Source of the DNA: Clostridia bacterium
GTDB lineage: Bacteria > Bacillota > Clostridia > Lachnospirales > Lachnospiraceae
Reading direction: 5' to 3'
NCBI GenBank assembly: GCA_021201905.1
Contig: JAJQEA010000213.1
Coordinates: forward strand, 1-40,126
Length of the DNA stretch: 40,126 nucleotides
Shown here: piece by piece, positions 1-8,834 of the stretch
How the letters are laid out: each line of letters begins with the position of its first letter
How positions within the stretch are numbered: the stretch's first letter is position 1
Position numbers and translations under genes: made by a program
Notes under the pieces: generated by a model
What the model saw: the letters and a program-made list of their open reading frames with translations, nothing else
What the model was told of the DNA's origin: nothing
Database searches by the model: none

Positions 1-125
1 TTCCTGCGGGGCGCTGGGGTAAGATGGAGGATTTGCAGGGGTTGGCGGTCTTTCTGGCATCCGATGCATCAGCCTACATTTCCGGCGCCGTGATTCCGGT
101 TGACGGCGGTTTTATGGGGAAATAG
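1..125 (+). CDS. SDR-family oxidoreductase, C-terminal fragment
   Basis: Only the last 40 codons are present; the gene enters from the left edge, reading in the frame that begins at base 3 and ending at TAG 123-125. The visible protein has the usual C-terminal signature of classical short-chain dehydrogenases: PAGRWG, then a DLQGLAVFLASDAS helix, then ISGAVIPVDGGF. This resembles the tail of gluconate 5-dehydrogenase, 2-deoxygluconate 3-dehydrogenase and FabG-type enzymes. The Rossmann motif and catalytic Ser-Tyr-Lys lie outside the window, so the substrate cannot be told. Its last 14 bases overlap the end of the convergent AraC gene, so no terminator separates the two. Confidence 0.85.
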   Translation, partial: PAGRWGKMEDLQGLAVFLASDASAYISGAVIPVDGGFMGK

Positions 126-1035
126 AAGGCGGGCAGTTGGCTTTTCTGTATTCCCCGGGCGTACATCTAAAAAAGCGCACAAACATCTGAGAAAAGTTAC
201 TGGGACTGTTAAACCCGCACATGCCTGCTATGGAGGAAATGCTGCTGTGGGGGTTTCGAAGAAGCATGGAAGCCCCCTGGGTGATTCTGTACTTCAGGAG
301 GTACTGCATGGGAGAGGTCTGGATGGCGCGTTTGAAACACCGCAGGCACTCGCGCTCTCCGATATCCGCAGCCCTGGCAATCCGGGACAGGTCCAGGTTT
401 TCGTGGAAATGTTCGTGGATAAAGCTTATCATTTTTTGGATACGCATATTATCTGTATCCGGAACTGGTTCCCTGGAATCCATTGCGTGGGCATAGTGCA
501 TGTAAAGGGAACAGCAGATCCGGGACAGGTTTTCGCGGACCACAAACTCGTATCCTGTTGGTTCGCCGGAACATGCGTCAAAGGCAGAGGCGAATACGGC
601 AGCGGGATTTCCTTTTCCGTAATCTCCGGCAAGCAGGTCGAGTGGACAGCAGTCAAACATCCCGCACTGAAGAAGCGGAGCTATATACCGCTTGGAAAAC
701 ACAAAATCCTGCCCGCCGGTTACCAAAAGGGGATGAAATACCAGGGAGTGGAGTTCACAAAGGGGCTCTGCGGCGGCAAAATGCAGTATATTGGAATTGA
801 CCACAGCGCCTTCTCCCTGTTTTAGATGAAAGGTCTTACCCGGAACCTGAAGTCTCAGGTGTCCGGACTCAATATAAATAATTTCCAAATCCTCATGCCA
901 GTGCCAGGGAACCACATCCCCGGCACTGTCTGTATATACAGAAGAATATCCTGCGCAGGGGAAGTCAGGCGTCCCATGGGGCTGCAGTTCCCTTCCTGCC
1001 CGGTTTAAATTCAGGGCACAATCCTGTAATGCCAT
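112..1035 (-). CDS. AraC-family transcriptional regulator
   Basis: A 307-residue regulator with an N-terminal cupin sensor (HWHEDLEIIYIESG near residues 45-60) and a C-terminal double helix-turn-helix of the AraC/XylS type over about the last 100 residues, ending in the family signature (CGFNSPSNFSQMF, then FRCTPGEYR). An ATG lies seven codons upstream at 1056, but the one at 1035 follows GGAGG by five bases, so it is preferred. A good sigma-A type promoter lies just upstream. It faces the SDR fragment tail-to-tail and is divergent from the MFS/PHP pair, so it may control either carbohydrate-linked unit; the sequence does not decide. The family assignment is firm, the ligand unknown. Confidence 0.9.
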   Translation of the reverse strand: MALQDCALNLNRAGRELQPHGTPDFPCAGYSSVYTDSAGDVVPWHWHEDLEIIYIESGHLRLQVPGKTFHLKQGEGAVVNSNILHFAAAEPLCELHSLVFHPLLVTGGQDFVFSKRYIAPLLQCGMFDCCPLDLLAGDYGKGNPAAVFASAFDACSGEPTGYEFVVRENLSRICCSLYMHYAHAMDSREPVPDTDNMRIQKMISFIHEHFHENLDLSRIARAADIGERECLRCFKRAIQTSPMQYLLKYRITQGASMLLRNPHSSISSIAGMCGFNSPSNFSQMFVRFFRCTPGEYRKANCPPSISP

Positions 1036-1065
1036 GTCAATCCTCCGATTGGTCATTTTTCTTAT

Positions 1066-1094
1066 ATTATAAGTCGAGATTCAGGTTGAATCAA
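1066..1094 (-). promoter_or_regulatory. Promoter of the AraC-family gene
   Basis: On the minus strand TTGATT (1089-1094) is separated by exactly 17 bases from TATAAT (1066-1071), about 30 bases before the preferred start codon. This is a near-consensus housekeeping promoter; no operator was recognised around it. Confidence 0.7.
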
Positions 1095-1194
1095 GAAGGA
1101 AAAGACGGTATTCTTTTGGTGTGTATTTATTATATGTTTTGCGCCCGGGAGGCGATGGCGGGTCTTTTAGGGTGCTCAGAAACAGGAGGATGCG

Positions 1195-2391
1195 ATGTTT
1201 CAGCTATTACTTGTGATTATTTATCTGGCGTTTATCAGTCTGGGGCTGCCGGACGCGCTTCTGGGTTCGGCATGGCCGTCCATGTACCGGGAGCTGGGGG
1301 CTTCGGTGTCCTATGCAGGCATTATCAGTATGATTATTGCCGGGGGTACCATAATTTCCAGCCTTTTCAGTGACAGGCTTATCAGAGCCTTTGGAACCGA
1401 AAGGGTTACTGTCATCAGCGTTGCAATGACAGCAGCGGCCCTGTTTGGTTTTTCTTCTTCCCATTCCTTTATACAATTGTGCCTTTGGGCCATCCCCTAT
1501 GGCCTGGGAGCGGGAAGCGTGGATGCCGGACTGAATAACTTTGTGGCTCTCCACTATAAGTCCCGCCACATGAGCTGGCTCCACTGCTTCTGGGGTATCG
1601 GCGCAACGGCCGGCCCCTATATCATGGGCTTATGCCTGACCCGGGGCTTTAAGTGGAATTCCGGTTACATGGTGGTGGGAGTGATTCAGATTGCACTGGT
1701 GGCCTGCCTTGTGCTGTCGCTTCCGCTGTGGAAGGTGGGAACGGAGGGAAGCGGCGGTCAGGATGACACCCACAAGCAGATTACACTGAGAGAGGGGCTG
1801 CGCCTACCGGGAGCAAAGGCGGTGCTCACTGCGCTTTTCTGCTACTGTGCTCTGGAGGCCACAACCGGTCTGTGGGCCAGCAGTTATATGGTGCTGCACA
1901 AGGGCATTGCCCCCCAGACAGCGGCAAAGTGGGCTTCGTTTTTTTACCTGGGCATTACCCTGGGCAGGCTGGCCAGCGGTTTTGTTACGGACCGGATGGG
2001 GGACCGGAACATGGTGCGCTGCGGTCAGCTGACCGCCTTTGCCGGAATTGTGCTGCTGCTTCTTCCGGCCGGCGACGGGGCGGTACTGGCCGGTCTTATC
2101 ATGGTGGGACTGGGCTGTGCTCCTATCTACCCCAGCCTGCTTCATGAAACGCCGGATAACTTTGGGGTGCAGTATTCCCAGTCCATGATGGGGATGCAGA
2201 TGGCCTGCGCTTATGTGGGATCCACTTTCATGCCTCCCCTGTTTGGGGTTGTGGCAGAGCGCGTCAGCGTGACGCTGTATCCCGTGTGTCTGGTGGTATT
2301 TGTGGTGTTGATGATTGGGATGACAGAGAGGATGGGGAGGGTTCAGGATGGAAAAGTTAATGGACTTACACATGCACAGCTATTACAGTGA
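1195..2391 (+). CDS. MFS transporter (probable sugar/solute permease)
   Basis: A 398-residue integral membrane protein with about 12 hydrophobic segments and the charged loop between helices 2 and 3 (FSDRLIRAFGTERV), as in major facilitator proteins. A second copy-like loop follows in the C-half (ASGFVTDRMGDRN, about residue 260). The N-terminus (IYLAFISLGLPDALLGSAWP) resembles the FucP/FHS-type branch, which suggests a sugar, but the substrate is inferred only weakly. AGGAGG lies six bases before the ATG. The last 44 bases overlap the start of the PHP gene, so the two are almost certainly co-transcribed and translationally coupled. Confidence 0.85.
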   Translation: MFQLLLVIIYLAFISLGLPDALLGSAWPSMYRELGASVSYAGIISMIIAGGTIISSLFSDRLIRAFGTERVTVISVAMTAAALFGFSSSHSFIQLCLWAIPYGLGAGSVDAGLNNFVALHYKSRHMSWLHCFWGIGATAGPYIMGLCLTRGFKWNSGYMVVGVIQIALVACLVLSLPLWKVGTEGSGGQDDTHKQITLREGLRLPGAKAVLTALFCYCALEATTGLWASSYMVLHKGIAPQTAAKWASFFYLGITLGRLASGFVTDRMGDRNMVRCGQLTAFAGIVLLLLPAGDGAVLAGLIMVGLGCAPIYPSLLHETPDNFGVQYSQSMMGMQMACAYVGSTFMPPLFGVVAERVSVTLYPVCLVVFVVLMIGMTERMGRVQDGKVNGLTHAQLLQ

Positions 2392-3256
2392 TGACGGCGA
2401 ATTCAGTCCAGGGGAGCTGGTGAGGCAGTGCGCCATGAGCGGCATCCGTATCATGTCCATTGCGGACCACAACAGTGCGCGGGCAAACGAGGAGGGCGGA
2501 CAGGCGGCCCTGAGGGCCGGGATTACCTATGTTTCCGGCATAGAGATTGACTGTACGTTCAGGGGAGTGAATCTTCATGTGCTGGGGTATGGAATTGACC
2601 ATACAAGCCATGATTTTGCCTGTATTGAAGATAATATAAGCAGTCAGGCAGCGGCGGCATCCGGCCGGATGCTCTCTGCAACCAGGGAAATGGGATTTGA
2701 TGTGACAGCGGAGGATATGGCGGAGCTGGCAGGAGATTATTACTGGAAGGACCGGTGGACCGGGGAAATGTTCGCAGAGGTGCTTCTGGGAAGGGAGGAA
2801 TACAAGGACCATCCCCTGCTTCTTCCCTACAGGGAAGGCGGAGCAAGAGGCGATAACCCGTTTGTCAATTTTTACTGGGATTTTTATTCCCAGGGAAAAT
2901 GCTGTTACGTTAAAATGGAATATCCTCAACTGGAGCAGGTGGTTGATACCATACACAGGAACGGGGGATATGCGGTGCTGGCACATCCGGGGATTAATTT
3001 AAAAGACCGTGCGGAATTGCTGGATCCCATCCTGGAGACAGGGGTGGATGGAATAGAGGCATTCAGCAGCTACCACTCGGAGGATCAGGCCGCCTTTTAT
3101 CATAAGGCAGCATGCGGCGGCTCCAGGATGATTACCTGCGGAAGCGATTATCACGGCAAGACAAAGCCGTCTATTTCCATAGGCGGCCATGGATGTACGG
3201 TCCCATTTGAGGAAATGGTCCAGCAGCTGGGGCGTATTCTTGGGGAGAACGGTTAA
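2348..3256 (+). CDS. PHP-domain metal-dependent phosphoesterase
   Basis: A 302-residue PHP-family protein. The metal-binding motifs are visible in order: DLHMHSYYSDDG at the N-terminus, SIADHNSA near residue 38, GIEIDC near residue 60, LAHPG near 210, and GSDYHG near 275. These match the YciV/TrpH-type group, whose characterised members cut 3',5'-bisphosphonucleotides or short oligonucleotides; that activity is family knowledge, not shown here. GGAGGG sits six bases before the ATG inside the upstream MFS gene. The pairing with a transporter could mean that the substrate is imported, but this is conjecture. Confidence 0.85.
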   Translation: MEKLMDLHMHSYYSDDGEFSPGELVRQCAMSGIRIMSIADHNSARANEEGGQAALRAGITYVSGIEIDCTFRGVNLHVLGYGIDHTSHDFACIEDNISSQAAAASGRMLSATREMGFDVTAEDMAELAGDYYWKDRWTGEMFAEVLLGREEYKDHPLLLPYREGGARGDNPFVNFYWDFYSQGKCCYVKMEYPQLEQVVDTIHRNGGYAVLAHPGINLKDRAELLDPILETGVDGIEAFSSYHSEDQAAFYHKAACGGSRMITCGSDYHGKTKPSISIGGHGCTVPFEEMVQQLGRILGENG

Positions 3257-3274
3257 CCGAAAAACATATATATG

Positions 3275-3330
3275 GCAGTCACTGGCAATAAGCGCCCCGA
3301 AAGGGGAGGTTGCCGGTGGCTGCTGTTTTA
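3275..3330 (+). terminator. Long GNRA-capped hairpin, probable terminator
   Basis: Bases 3275-3288 pair with 3310-3323 over 14 consecutive pairs including two or three G-U pairs. Inside is a second helix, CCCC-GAAA-GGGG (3295-3306), closed by a GNRA tetraloop. The helix is followed by GTTTTATGTT. It begins 19 bases after the PHP stop codon and most likely ends that transcript, but the stem is longer and more ornate than most intrinsic terminators here and the U-tract is broken. Confidence 0.55.
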
Positions 3331-3517
3331 TGTTCCGGGGAAAACCCAGTGTAGAATCAAATATCAGTGACAAATGTCACTGCTGTAATGACGGACAGCA
3401 TCTATAACCGGACAGGATTATATTTTATAATGAAAACATGAAAAGAGAATATGCATAAACGGTATTGGAAAGACGGAAATGCATAGTTCGTTCCAACGGA
3501 AAGAAAGGGGAATGGGT

Positions 3518-6295
3518 ATGGAGTGGTTTATCATTTTATTGATATGGCTGGTGGCTCCCTTTGCCGAACTGGCTGTCATCATAGTTTTGGCTGTGGCCAA
3601 CAACCGGTATAAGAGAAAAATATGGGAACTGACACAGGGACAGGGGAAAGGCGGGGCAGGTTCCCGGGATGAAGGGCAAGAAAAACCAACCGTATGGCGC
3701 GGACCTGAGAACATAATCGCGGAACCGGAGGTTATTATGGAGCATGCGCCTGCCCGGCAGGTGCCGGAGAAGCACAGGCGCCTGACAGTCAGGGCGCCGA
3801 AATTGGATGCGGGATTCTTACAGGGGACCGCAGCCTTGATCATCGGAGTGATATTTGTGGTGCTGGCCGGATTGATTTTCGCCACCACGGCGTGGCATGT
3901 ACTGCCCAGCATTTGCAAGGTGATTATGGTCTTGGGGTTTTCTGGTTTGTTTTTCGGGGCAAGCCTGGCAGCCGAAAAATATTTTAAGATTGTGCGGACC
4001 GGACAGGCGTTCCACATACTGGGCAGCGTGTTTTTATTTCTTACTGTATTGGCGGCAGGGTATTTTGAACTGTTGGGACCGGAATTTATTTTAAAGGGAG
4101 AAAACCGCTTCCGCGTTCTGCTGGCAGGCAGTATAGCCACGGAAATCGCTCTTTTTTCCAAAATTAGGAGATTTGACAATAAGGTTTATACCCAGGCCTG
4201 CCTGTGGGGAATGACAGTCAGCATGTTCTTTTTGATGGGAGCGCTAAAGCTTAAGTGGACGGACTGCGTGAACGGCATGATGTATTATTCCTTTCTACTG
4301 CTGGGGGTAAGTGAGGTTTTAAGATGTGAGGTCAGCAGGAGAAAACTAAGGACCCAGGACTGCGTAAACGGACCGGCGGACGATTTTATAAGTGGATTTA
4401 TGAATGATTTCGGCTGTTTTGCAAGGCTCCATTTCTGGATCCTAAGCGGAATTATGGCTTATGAGGCTGCGGCAGGGTGGATGGGATTCATAACAGGAAT
4501 GATATATCTGGGAATTTGGAAAATTACATTCTGGGATACCCTGGCATTTGGGCTGATGGCGGCAGGGAACACCCTTGTGGCGCTGCGGCGCAGGAGCCCG
4601 GAGATGAAGGTGCTTCACAGTCTGTCCATGATGATTTTCTTTCAGTGCGCAGGCTTCTGCATCCACGCGGATTATACATATCAGGTATTCCTGGGGGCGG
4701 CTATGACCGCGATATGGTTCCTGGCGGAGAGAAGGTTTGAAAATCCTCTCAGGAATCTGCCGGGCGGATGTATTTTTTCCATTGCTCTGACAGTTGATAT
4801 GGCGGTACTGCTGCTGGATTTGATGTTTGCCTGGGACGGCCTGGGAAATCAACTGATGGCGTCCGCAGTGGTGATTCTGCTGGCAGCGGTCATGGCAGAG
4901 TGGGGAAGGGTGTACCCGGTCCTTCGCTGGAGTGTTCCGTCCGTGCTCTTTGCCCTGACCTTGACCGGATGGACGGTTTTAAACAAAACATTGGGCATGG
5001 ATGTGGGATACGACGTGGTTGTATGGGGGTATGTGCTGATTGTGTCCATATGGGATGCGGTGAAGAAAGACAGGTTCTTTATCCCGATTCTGGTCATTGG
5101 TACGGCTGCTCAGGTGATTGCGGGGCTGGAACAAAAGGAGACTCTCTCCTTTTTCCTTCTTCTGTCTGTATACCTGCTGGTGAAATCCTTTGGCAGGGAA
5201 GGGATGGAGCGGGAACGGTTCATCAAAGGAAGCTGTCTGTATTCCCTGGCAGGTGTGTATATCCTGGCGGAAAGCGTAACCGCAAACAGCGTACTCCGGA
5301 TGATGTGCACAGCGGCGGTATACGGTCTGGAATATGGGACGGTTATCCTGCATGACAGGAGCAAAATCAGGGATATGTTCTGGAATGTTGGGGGCCTTTC
5401 GGTGTTTCTTCTGATGATGGGGGCATTTTACGGCGACGCATCCCTGGCGCTATGGAATATGGTTCTCTGCATGGCGGTATTTGCAGGCATCTATGTGCTG
5501 CTTTACCGGAGCGGCTGTAATTGGCTGCATCTGGTAGCAGCAGCGGCCGTCCTTCCTCTTCCCCTGGTGGCGGCGGCAAGATATGGCCTGACCGAAAACC
5601 AGGTGTACGGTGTCACGGCGGCTCTGCTCATCCTTTCGGGGACTCTGTTCCGGCGGTACAGACCTGTTGTGGCACGCCGGGAAGGGGAGCAAGGGGGATG
5701 GGACGTGGACTGGTTCCACATCCTGGTCATCCTTGTCCTGATTCCCATGGCCGGGGAGGCGGGCCGCGGATGGCAGTGCGCATATATCCTCCTGATGGCG
5801 CTGTATGTACTTCAGTTTGCGGCTTTGGAAACATGGAGAAATGCGGCGTTTACGGTGGCCGCAGCCCTGGCCGCGGCGGCATTCTGGCTACAGCCCTTTA
5901 TCCGGTGGCCGGAGATCATCTGCCTGGAGGTGCAGCTGGTTCCGGCGGCAGGATTTATCTGGGGGCTGGGCCGCATATGGGGACACAGGAGGGAAATAAC
6001 AACGATGCAGACGGTTCTCTACTGCCTGTGCCTGGGAATCATGGCATCGGATGCCTTAACCACAGGATCGGTGTGGGATGCGCTGATACTGGAGGCAGTC
6101 AGTCTGACCGTATTCCTGGGAGCTCATATGAGAAAATGCATGAGATGGATCCGCATTTCCGGCATGGTCATGATACTTGTGGCGCTGTACATGACAAAGG
6201 ATTTCTGGCTCAGCCTGTCATGGTGGGTGTATCTGCTGGCAGCCGGGCTGGGGCTCATTGTCTTTGCCGCGGTGACCGAAATGAAGAAGCGTTAA
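3518..6295 (+). CDS. Very large polytopic membrane protein, DUF2157-like core
   Basis: A protein of about 925 residues. It starts with one hydrophobic segment, has a hydrophilic linker (about residues 35-105), and then has more than twenty closely packed hydrophobic segments to the end. The first block after the linker (GTAALIIGVIFVVLAGLIF, then TTAWHVLPSICKVIM) resembles DUF2157 / SCO7613-C-terminal-type membrane proteins, which have no assigned role. ATGs at 3479, 3512 and 3518 are possible; 3518 is chosen because AAAGGGG lies about seven bases before it. A TATAAT at 3426-3431 may be its -10. The ORF is intact with no catalytic motif seen. The neighbouring sensor kinase has its own promoter, so they need not work together. 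Confidence 0.75.
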   Translation: MEWFIILLIWLVAPFAELAVIIVLAVANNRYKRKIWELTQGQGKGGAGSRDEGQEKPTVWRGPENIIAEPEVIMEHAPARQVPEKHRRLTVRAPKLDAGFLQGTAALIIGVIFVVLAGLIFATTAWHVLPSICKVIMVLGFSGLFFGASLAAEKYFKIVRTGQAFHILGSVFLFLTVLAAGYFELLGPEFILKGENRFRVLLAGSIATEIALFSKIRRFDNKVYTQACLWGMTVSMFFLMGALKLKWTDCVNGMMYYSFLLLGVSEVLRCEVSRRKLRTQDCVNGPADDFISGFMNDFGCFARLHFWILSGIMAYEAAAGWMGFITGMIYLGIWKITFWDTLAFGLMAAGNTLVALRRRSPEMKVLHSLSMMIFFQCAGFCIHADYTYQVFLGAAMTAIWFLAERRFENPLRNLPGGCIFSIALTVDMAVLLLDLMFAWDGLGNQLMASAVVILLAAVMAEWGRVYPVLRWSVPSVLFALTLTGWTVLNKTLGMDVGYDVVVWGYVLIVSIWDAVKKDRFFIPILVIGTAAQVIAGLEQKETLSFFLLLSVYLLVKSFGREGMERERFIKGSCLYSLAGVYILAESVTANSVLRMMCTAAVYGLEYGTVILHDRSKIRDMFWNVGGLSVFLLMMGAFYGDASLALWNMVLCMAVFAGIYVLLYRSGCNWLHLVAAAAVLPLPLVAAARYGLTENQVYGVTAALLILSGTLFRRYRPVVARREGEQGGWDVDWFHILVILVLIPMAGEAGRGWQCAYILLMALYVLQFAALETWRNAAFTVAAALAAAAFWLQPFIRWPEIICLEVQLVPAAGFIWGLGRIWGHRREITTMQTVLYCLCLGIMASDALTTGSVWDALILEAVSLTVFLGAHMRKCMRWIRISGMVMILVALYMTKDFWLSLSWWVYLLAAGLGLIVFAAVTEMKKR

Positions 6296-6320
6296 TGGGT
6301 AGCGGCAGGGAGCAATTCTT

Positions 6321-6349
6321 TTGACACACAGCGGTATAGAGGCTATAAT
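6321..6349 (+). promoter_or_regulatory. Consensus promoter of the kinase/regulator operon
   Basis: TTGACA (6321-6326), a 17-base spacer and TATAAT (6344-6349): an exact consensus housekeeping promoter. It lies 82 bases before the kinase start codon and implies strong constitutive transcription unless repressed. Confidence 0.85.
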
Positions 6350-6430
6350 CAAGGGTACAGGCCATGCCTGCGCCCTGATTGACCTTATGGATAAAATAGA
6401 CGGGAAATCTGCCCGGAGGAGGTTTGGGAT

Positions 6431-8167
6431 ATGCTTGATATCATGCTTAGGATTGCCTATCTTTGTGCCATTGGCCTGTCTCTGTACACATCGGGCTGGC
6501 TGCTGATGAAAGCAGATAAAAACAGGACCACAGGAGCCTTGGCGGTCTGCCAGCTCCTTATCATTATATGGTGTATCCCCCAGTTGTTTTCGGCTTTGCC
6601 TATGACAAAGGGGATGAAGTATCTGGCTTACAGTATTTCCTACATAGGAATCAGCTTCATCGGACCGGCATGGCTGGAGTTTGCGTTTCTCTACAGCCGG
6701 AGAAAACTGGGCCATGGGGCGGAACTGGTTTTGTTCGGAATCTCGGCTGTCAACTATTCCGTTCTTCTGACCAATGAATACCACCATCTGTTTTATGCCG
6801 GCTTCGAGGTGGCTCAGGTGGTGTACGGGCCGGTGTTCTACATCCATATGGCTTATACCTACATCTGTGTGCTGGCCGGTATGGCCGTGGTGCTGGCTGC
6901 TTTTAAAAAGAACCGTGTGGCATTGGCGCATATTGCCGTCATATTACTGGCGGCGGCTATGCCTCTGGCTTTTAACCTGCTCTATATGACTGGGCTGGTG
7001 AGAACGGGCTTTGACCTGACGCCCCCGGCCTTTTCCCTGTCCAGCATCCTTATGCTGCTGGCCGTGTTCCGGTATGACTTCCTGGATGTCAATACCATGG
7101 CCTTTGATAAAATATTTGATTTCATCGCGGAAGGGGTGGTGGTGTATAACAGGCGCGGCAAGATTACCTACTGCAACGGGGCTGCCGGACATTGGCTGGG
7201 GCTGCGGACCGGGGATGATATGGAACCGGTCAGGAGAATCCTGGAGGAAAAGGGCGCAGACCCGGATTCCGCGGATTCCCAGGCGCCTGTATTCACGCTG
7301 GAGGACGGTGGTGAACGGCGGAAGCTGGAAGTCAGGCAGTATATCCACAGGGATAAGAAGGGCGGTATGATTGCGGGAACCGTCATGCTTACGGATGTGG
7401 GAAGATATTACCAGCTTTTGGAGCAGGGGAGGGAACTGGCTGTCACCAACCAGAGTCTTGCCATTGAAAAGGAGCGCAACCGCATTGCCCAGGAGGTGCA
7501 TGACACCGCGGGCCACACGCTGACCATGATAAACTCGCTGCTCAGGCTGATACGGATTGGATATAAGGAGGAGAGAGGCCGGGAACAGGATGGGCGCATG
7601 GAAGAGTATGTGCCTGATAAACATGATGGGCGCATGGAAGAGTATGTGCCTGGGAAACAGGATGTGGACATAGAAGCGTACCTGGCCCAGGCCCAGGAAC
7701 TGGCCGGCAGCGGGATTCGGGAGCTGCGCTGTTCCATTAATCATCTCAGGCAGTCCGCCTCCTACGGGCTGATTTCCCAGGGAGTATACCAGCTGGCAGG
7801 CAGTGTGAAGGAATTTGAGGTGGAGGTGGAAATACAGGGGGAAGACAGGCAGGAGTGCTCCCATTTGTCCACTGTGGTCTACGACTGCCTCAGGGAGGCC
7901 ATTACCAACTGCCATAAGTATGCCCACGCGACCCACATGGATGTGATACTTAAATTCGGATCCAACAGCCTGAACCTGTATATGTTTGATAATGGGAACG
8001 GGTGTCCCCATTTGAAAGACGGAAACGGAATCCGCGGTATACGCCAGAGGACAGAGCAGGCCGGGGGGACGGTACGGATCATATCCGAATCAGGAGAAGG
8101 ATTCCAGATATATATAAGCCTTCCCTATGGAGACAGTGGGAAGGGCGGGCCGGTAAATGAAGCATAG
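6431..8167 (+). CDS. Sensor histidine kinase (7TM N-terminus, HisKA_3, HATPase)
   Basis: A 578-residue kinase. Residues 1-225 hold about seven hydrophobic segments, as in the histidine-kinase N-terminal 7TM sensor domain. Residues 230-330 look like a PAS-type domain (FDFIAEGVVVYNRRGKITYCN). The HisKA_3 H-box is IAQEVHDTAGHT with phospho-acceptor His near 357. The ATPase domain shows REAITNCHKYA (N box), DNGNGC (G1) and GNGIRGIRQR (G2). GGAGGAGG lies about nine bases before the ATG. Between the two dimerisation helices is a 12-residue tandem duplication, annotated separately. The response regulator follows after 21 bases, so the two form an operon and probably a cognate pair. The signal is unknown. 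Confidence 0.93.
   Translation: MLDIMLRIAYLCAIGLSLYTSGWLLMKADKNRTTGALAVCQLLIIIWCIPQLFSALPMTKGMKYLAYSISYIGISFIGPAWLEFAFLYSRRKLGHGAELVLFGISAVNYSVLLTNEYHHLFYAGFEVAQVVYGPVFYIHMAYTYICVLAGMAVVLAAFKKNRVALAHIAVILLAAAMPLAFNLLYMTGLVRTGFDLTPPAFSLSSILMLLAVFRYDFLDVNTMAFDKIFDFIAEGVVVYNRRGKITYCNGAAGHWLGLRTGDDMEPVRRILEEKGADPDSADSQAPVFTLEDGGERRKLEVRQYIHRDKKGGMIAGTVMLTDVGRYYQLLEQGRELAVTNQSLAIEKERNRIAQEVHDTAGHTLTMINSLLRLIRIGYKEERGREQDGRMEEYVPDKHDGRMEEYVPGKQDVDIEAYLAQAQELAGSGIRELRCSINHLRQSASYGLISQGVYQLAGSVKEFEVEVEIQGEDRQECSHLSTVVYDCLREAITNCHKYAHATHMDVILKFGSNSLNLYMFDNGNGCPHLKDGNGIRGIRQRTEQAGGTVRIISESGEGFQIYISLPYGDSGKGGPVNEA
7589..7660 (+). repeat. 36-bp tandem repeat inside the kinase gene
   Basis: Two adjacent copies (7589-7624 and 7625-7660) differ at only a few positions and are in frame. 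Each encodes 12 residues of the form DGRMEEYVPxKx; a third, decayed copy (DVDIEAYLAQAQ) follows. The insert lies in the turn between the two helices of the dimerisation/phospho-transfer domain. Confidence 0.9.
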
Positions 8168-8188
8168 AGGAAAAAGGAGCAGGACCAT

Positions 8189-8824
8189 ATGATAAAAGCA
8201 GTGATTGCCGATGATATCCAGATATTGAGACAGGGGCTCAGGGCCATACTGGAGCAGGACAAGGACATCCGGGTGGTGGGGCTGGCCGCTGACGGCCGGG
8301 AGGCCTGGCAGCTGTGCGGGAAGCACAGGCCGGATGTGGTGCTTATGGATATGCGCATGCCGGAATACGATGGCAGCTATGGGATTACCAGAATCAAGGA
8401 GGACTATCCGGATATAAAGGTGCTGGTCCTCACCACCTTTGATGACAGGGAAACAGTGGACGCCGCTGTGGGAAGCGGTGCGGACGGGTATATCTTAAAG
8501 GAGATGGAGGATGACAAGGTCATCCAGTCCGTCAGGGCTGTATGCGCCGGAATCCGGGTATTCGGAGGCAGCGTATTTGAGGGGATGCGCCGTCAGATGG
8601 CGCCTGGGGGACCAAAGGCAGACCTGGCCAAGGATTTGACGCCCAGGGAACGTGACATCATGCGGCTGGTTGCCAGGGGAATGGACAACCGGGAGATTGC
8701 GGGAGCGCTTTTCCTGGCAGAGGGAACGGTGCGCAATAACATCTCCCGTCTGCTGGAAAAGCTTAAGTTAAAGGACCGGACCCAGCTGGCTGTATTTGCG
8801 GTAAAGCATAATCTGGACGAATGA
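8189..8824 (+). CDS. NarL/FixJ-type response regulator
   Basis: A 211-residue regulator. The receiver domain has the acidic pair D8-D9, phospho-acceptor D54 in VVLMDMRMPE, the switch Thr in VLTTFDD and Lys in GYILKEM. The LuxR-type helix-turn-helix occupies about residues 145-208 (LTPRERDIMRLVARGM, then EIAGALFLAEGTVRNNISRLL). It follows the histidine kinase by 21 bases and is its likely partner. Targets are not evident; the adjacent large membrane-protein gene is one candidate. It converges on the GntR gene with only ten bases between the stop codons. Confidence 0.95.
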   Translation: MIKAVIADDIQILRQGLRAILEQDKDIRVVGLAADGREAWQLCGKHRPDVVLMDMRMPEYDGSYGITRIKEDYPDIKVLVLTTFDDRETVDAAVGSGADGYILKEMEDDKVIQSVRAVCAGIRVFGGSVFEGMRRQMAPGGPKADLAKDLTPRERDIMRLVARGMDNREIAGALFLAEGTVRNNISRLLEKLKLKDRTQLAVFAVKHNLDE

Positions 8825-8834
8825 ACATGGGCGC

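Noticed and set aside
100-825. Long plus-strand open frame over the AraC gene
   Set aside because: It is the antisense shadow of a well-supported AraC regulator and has no recognisable protein features or ribosome site.
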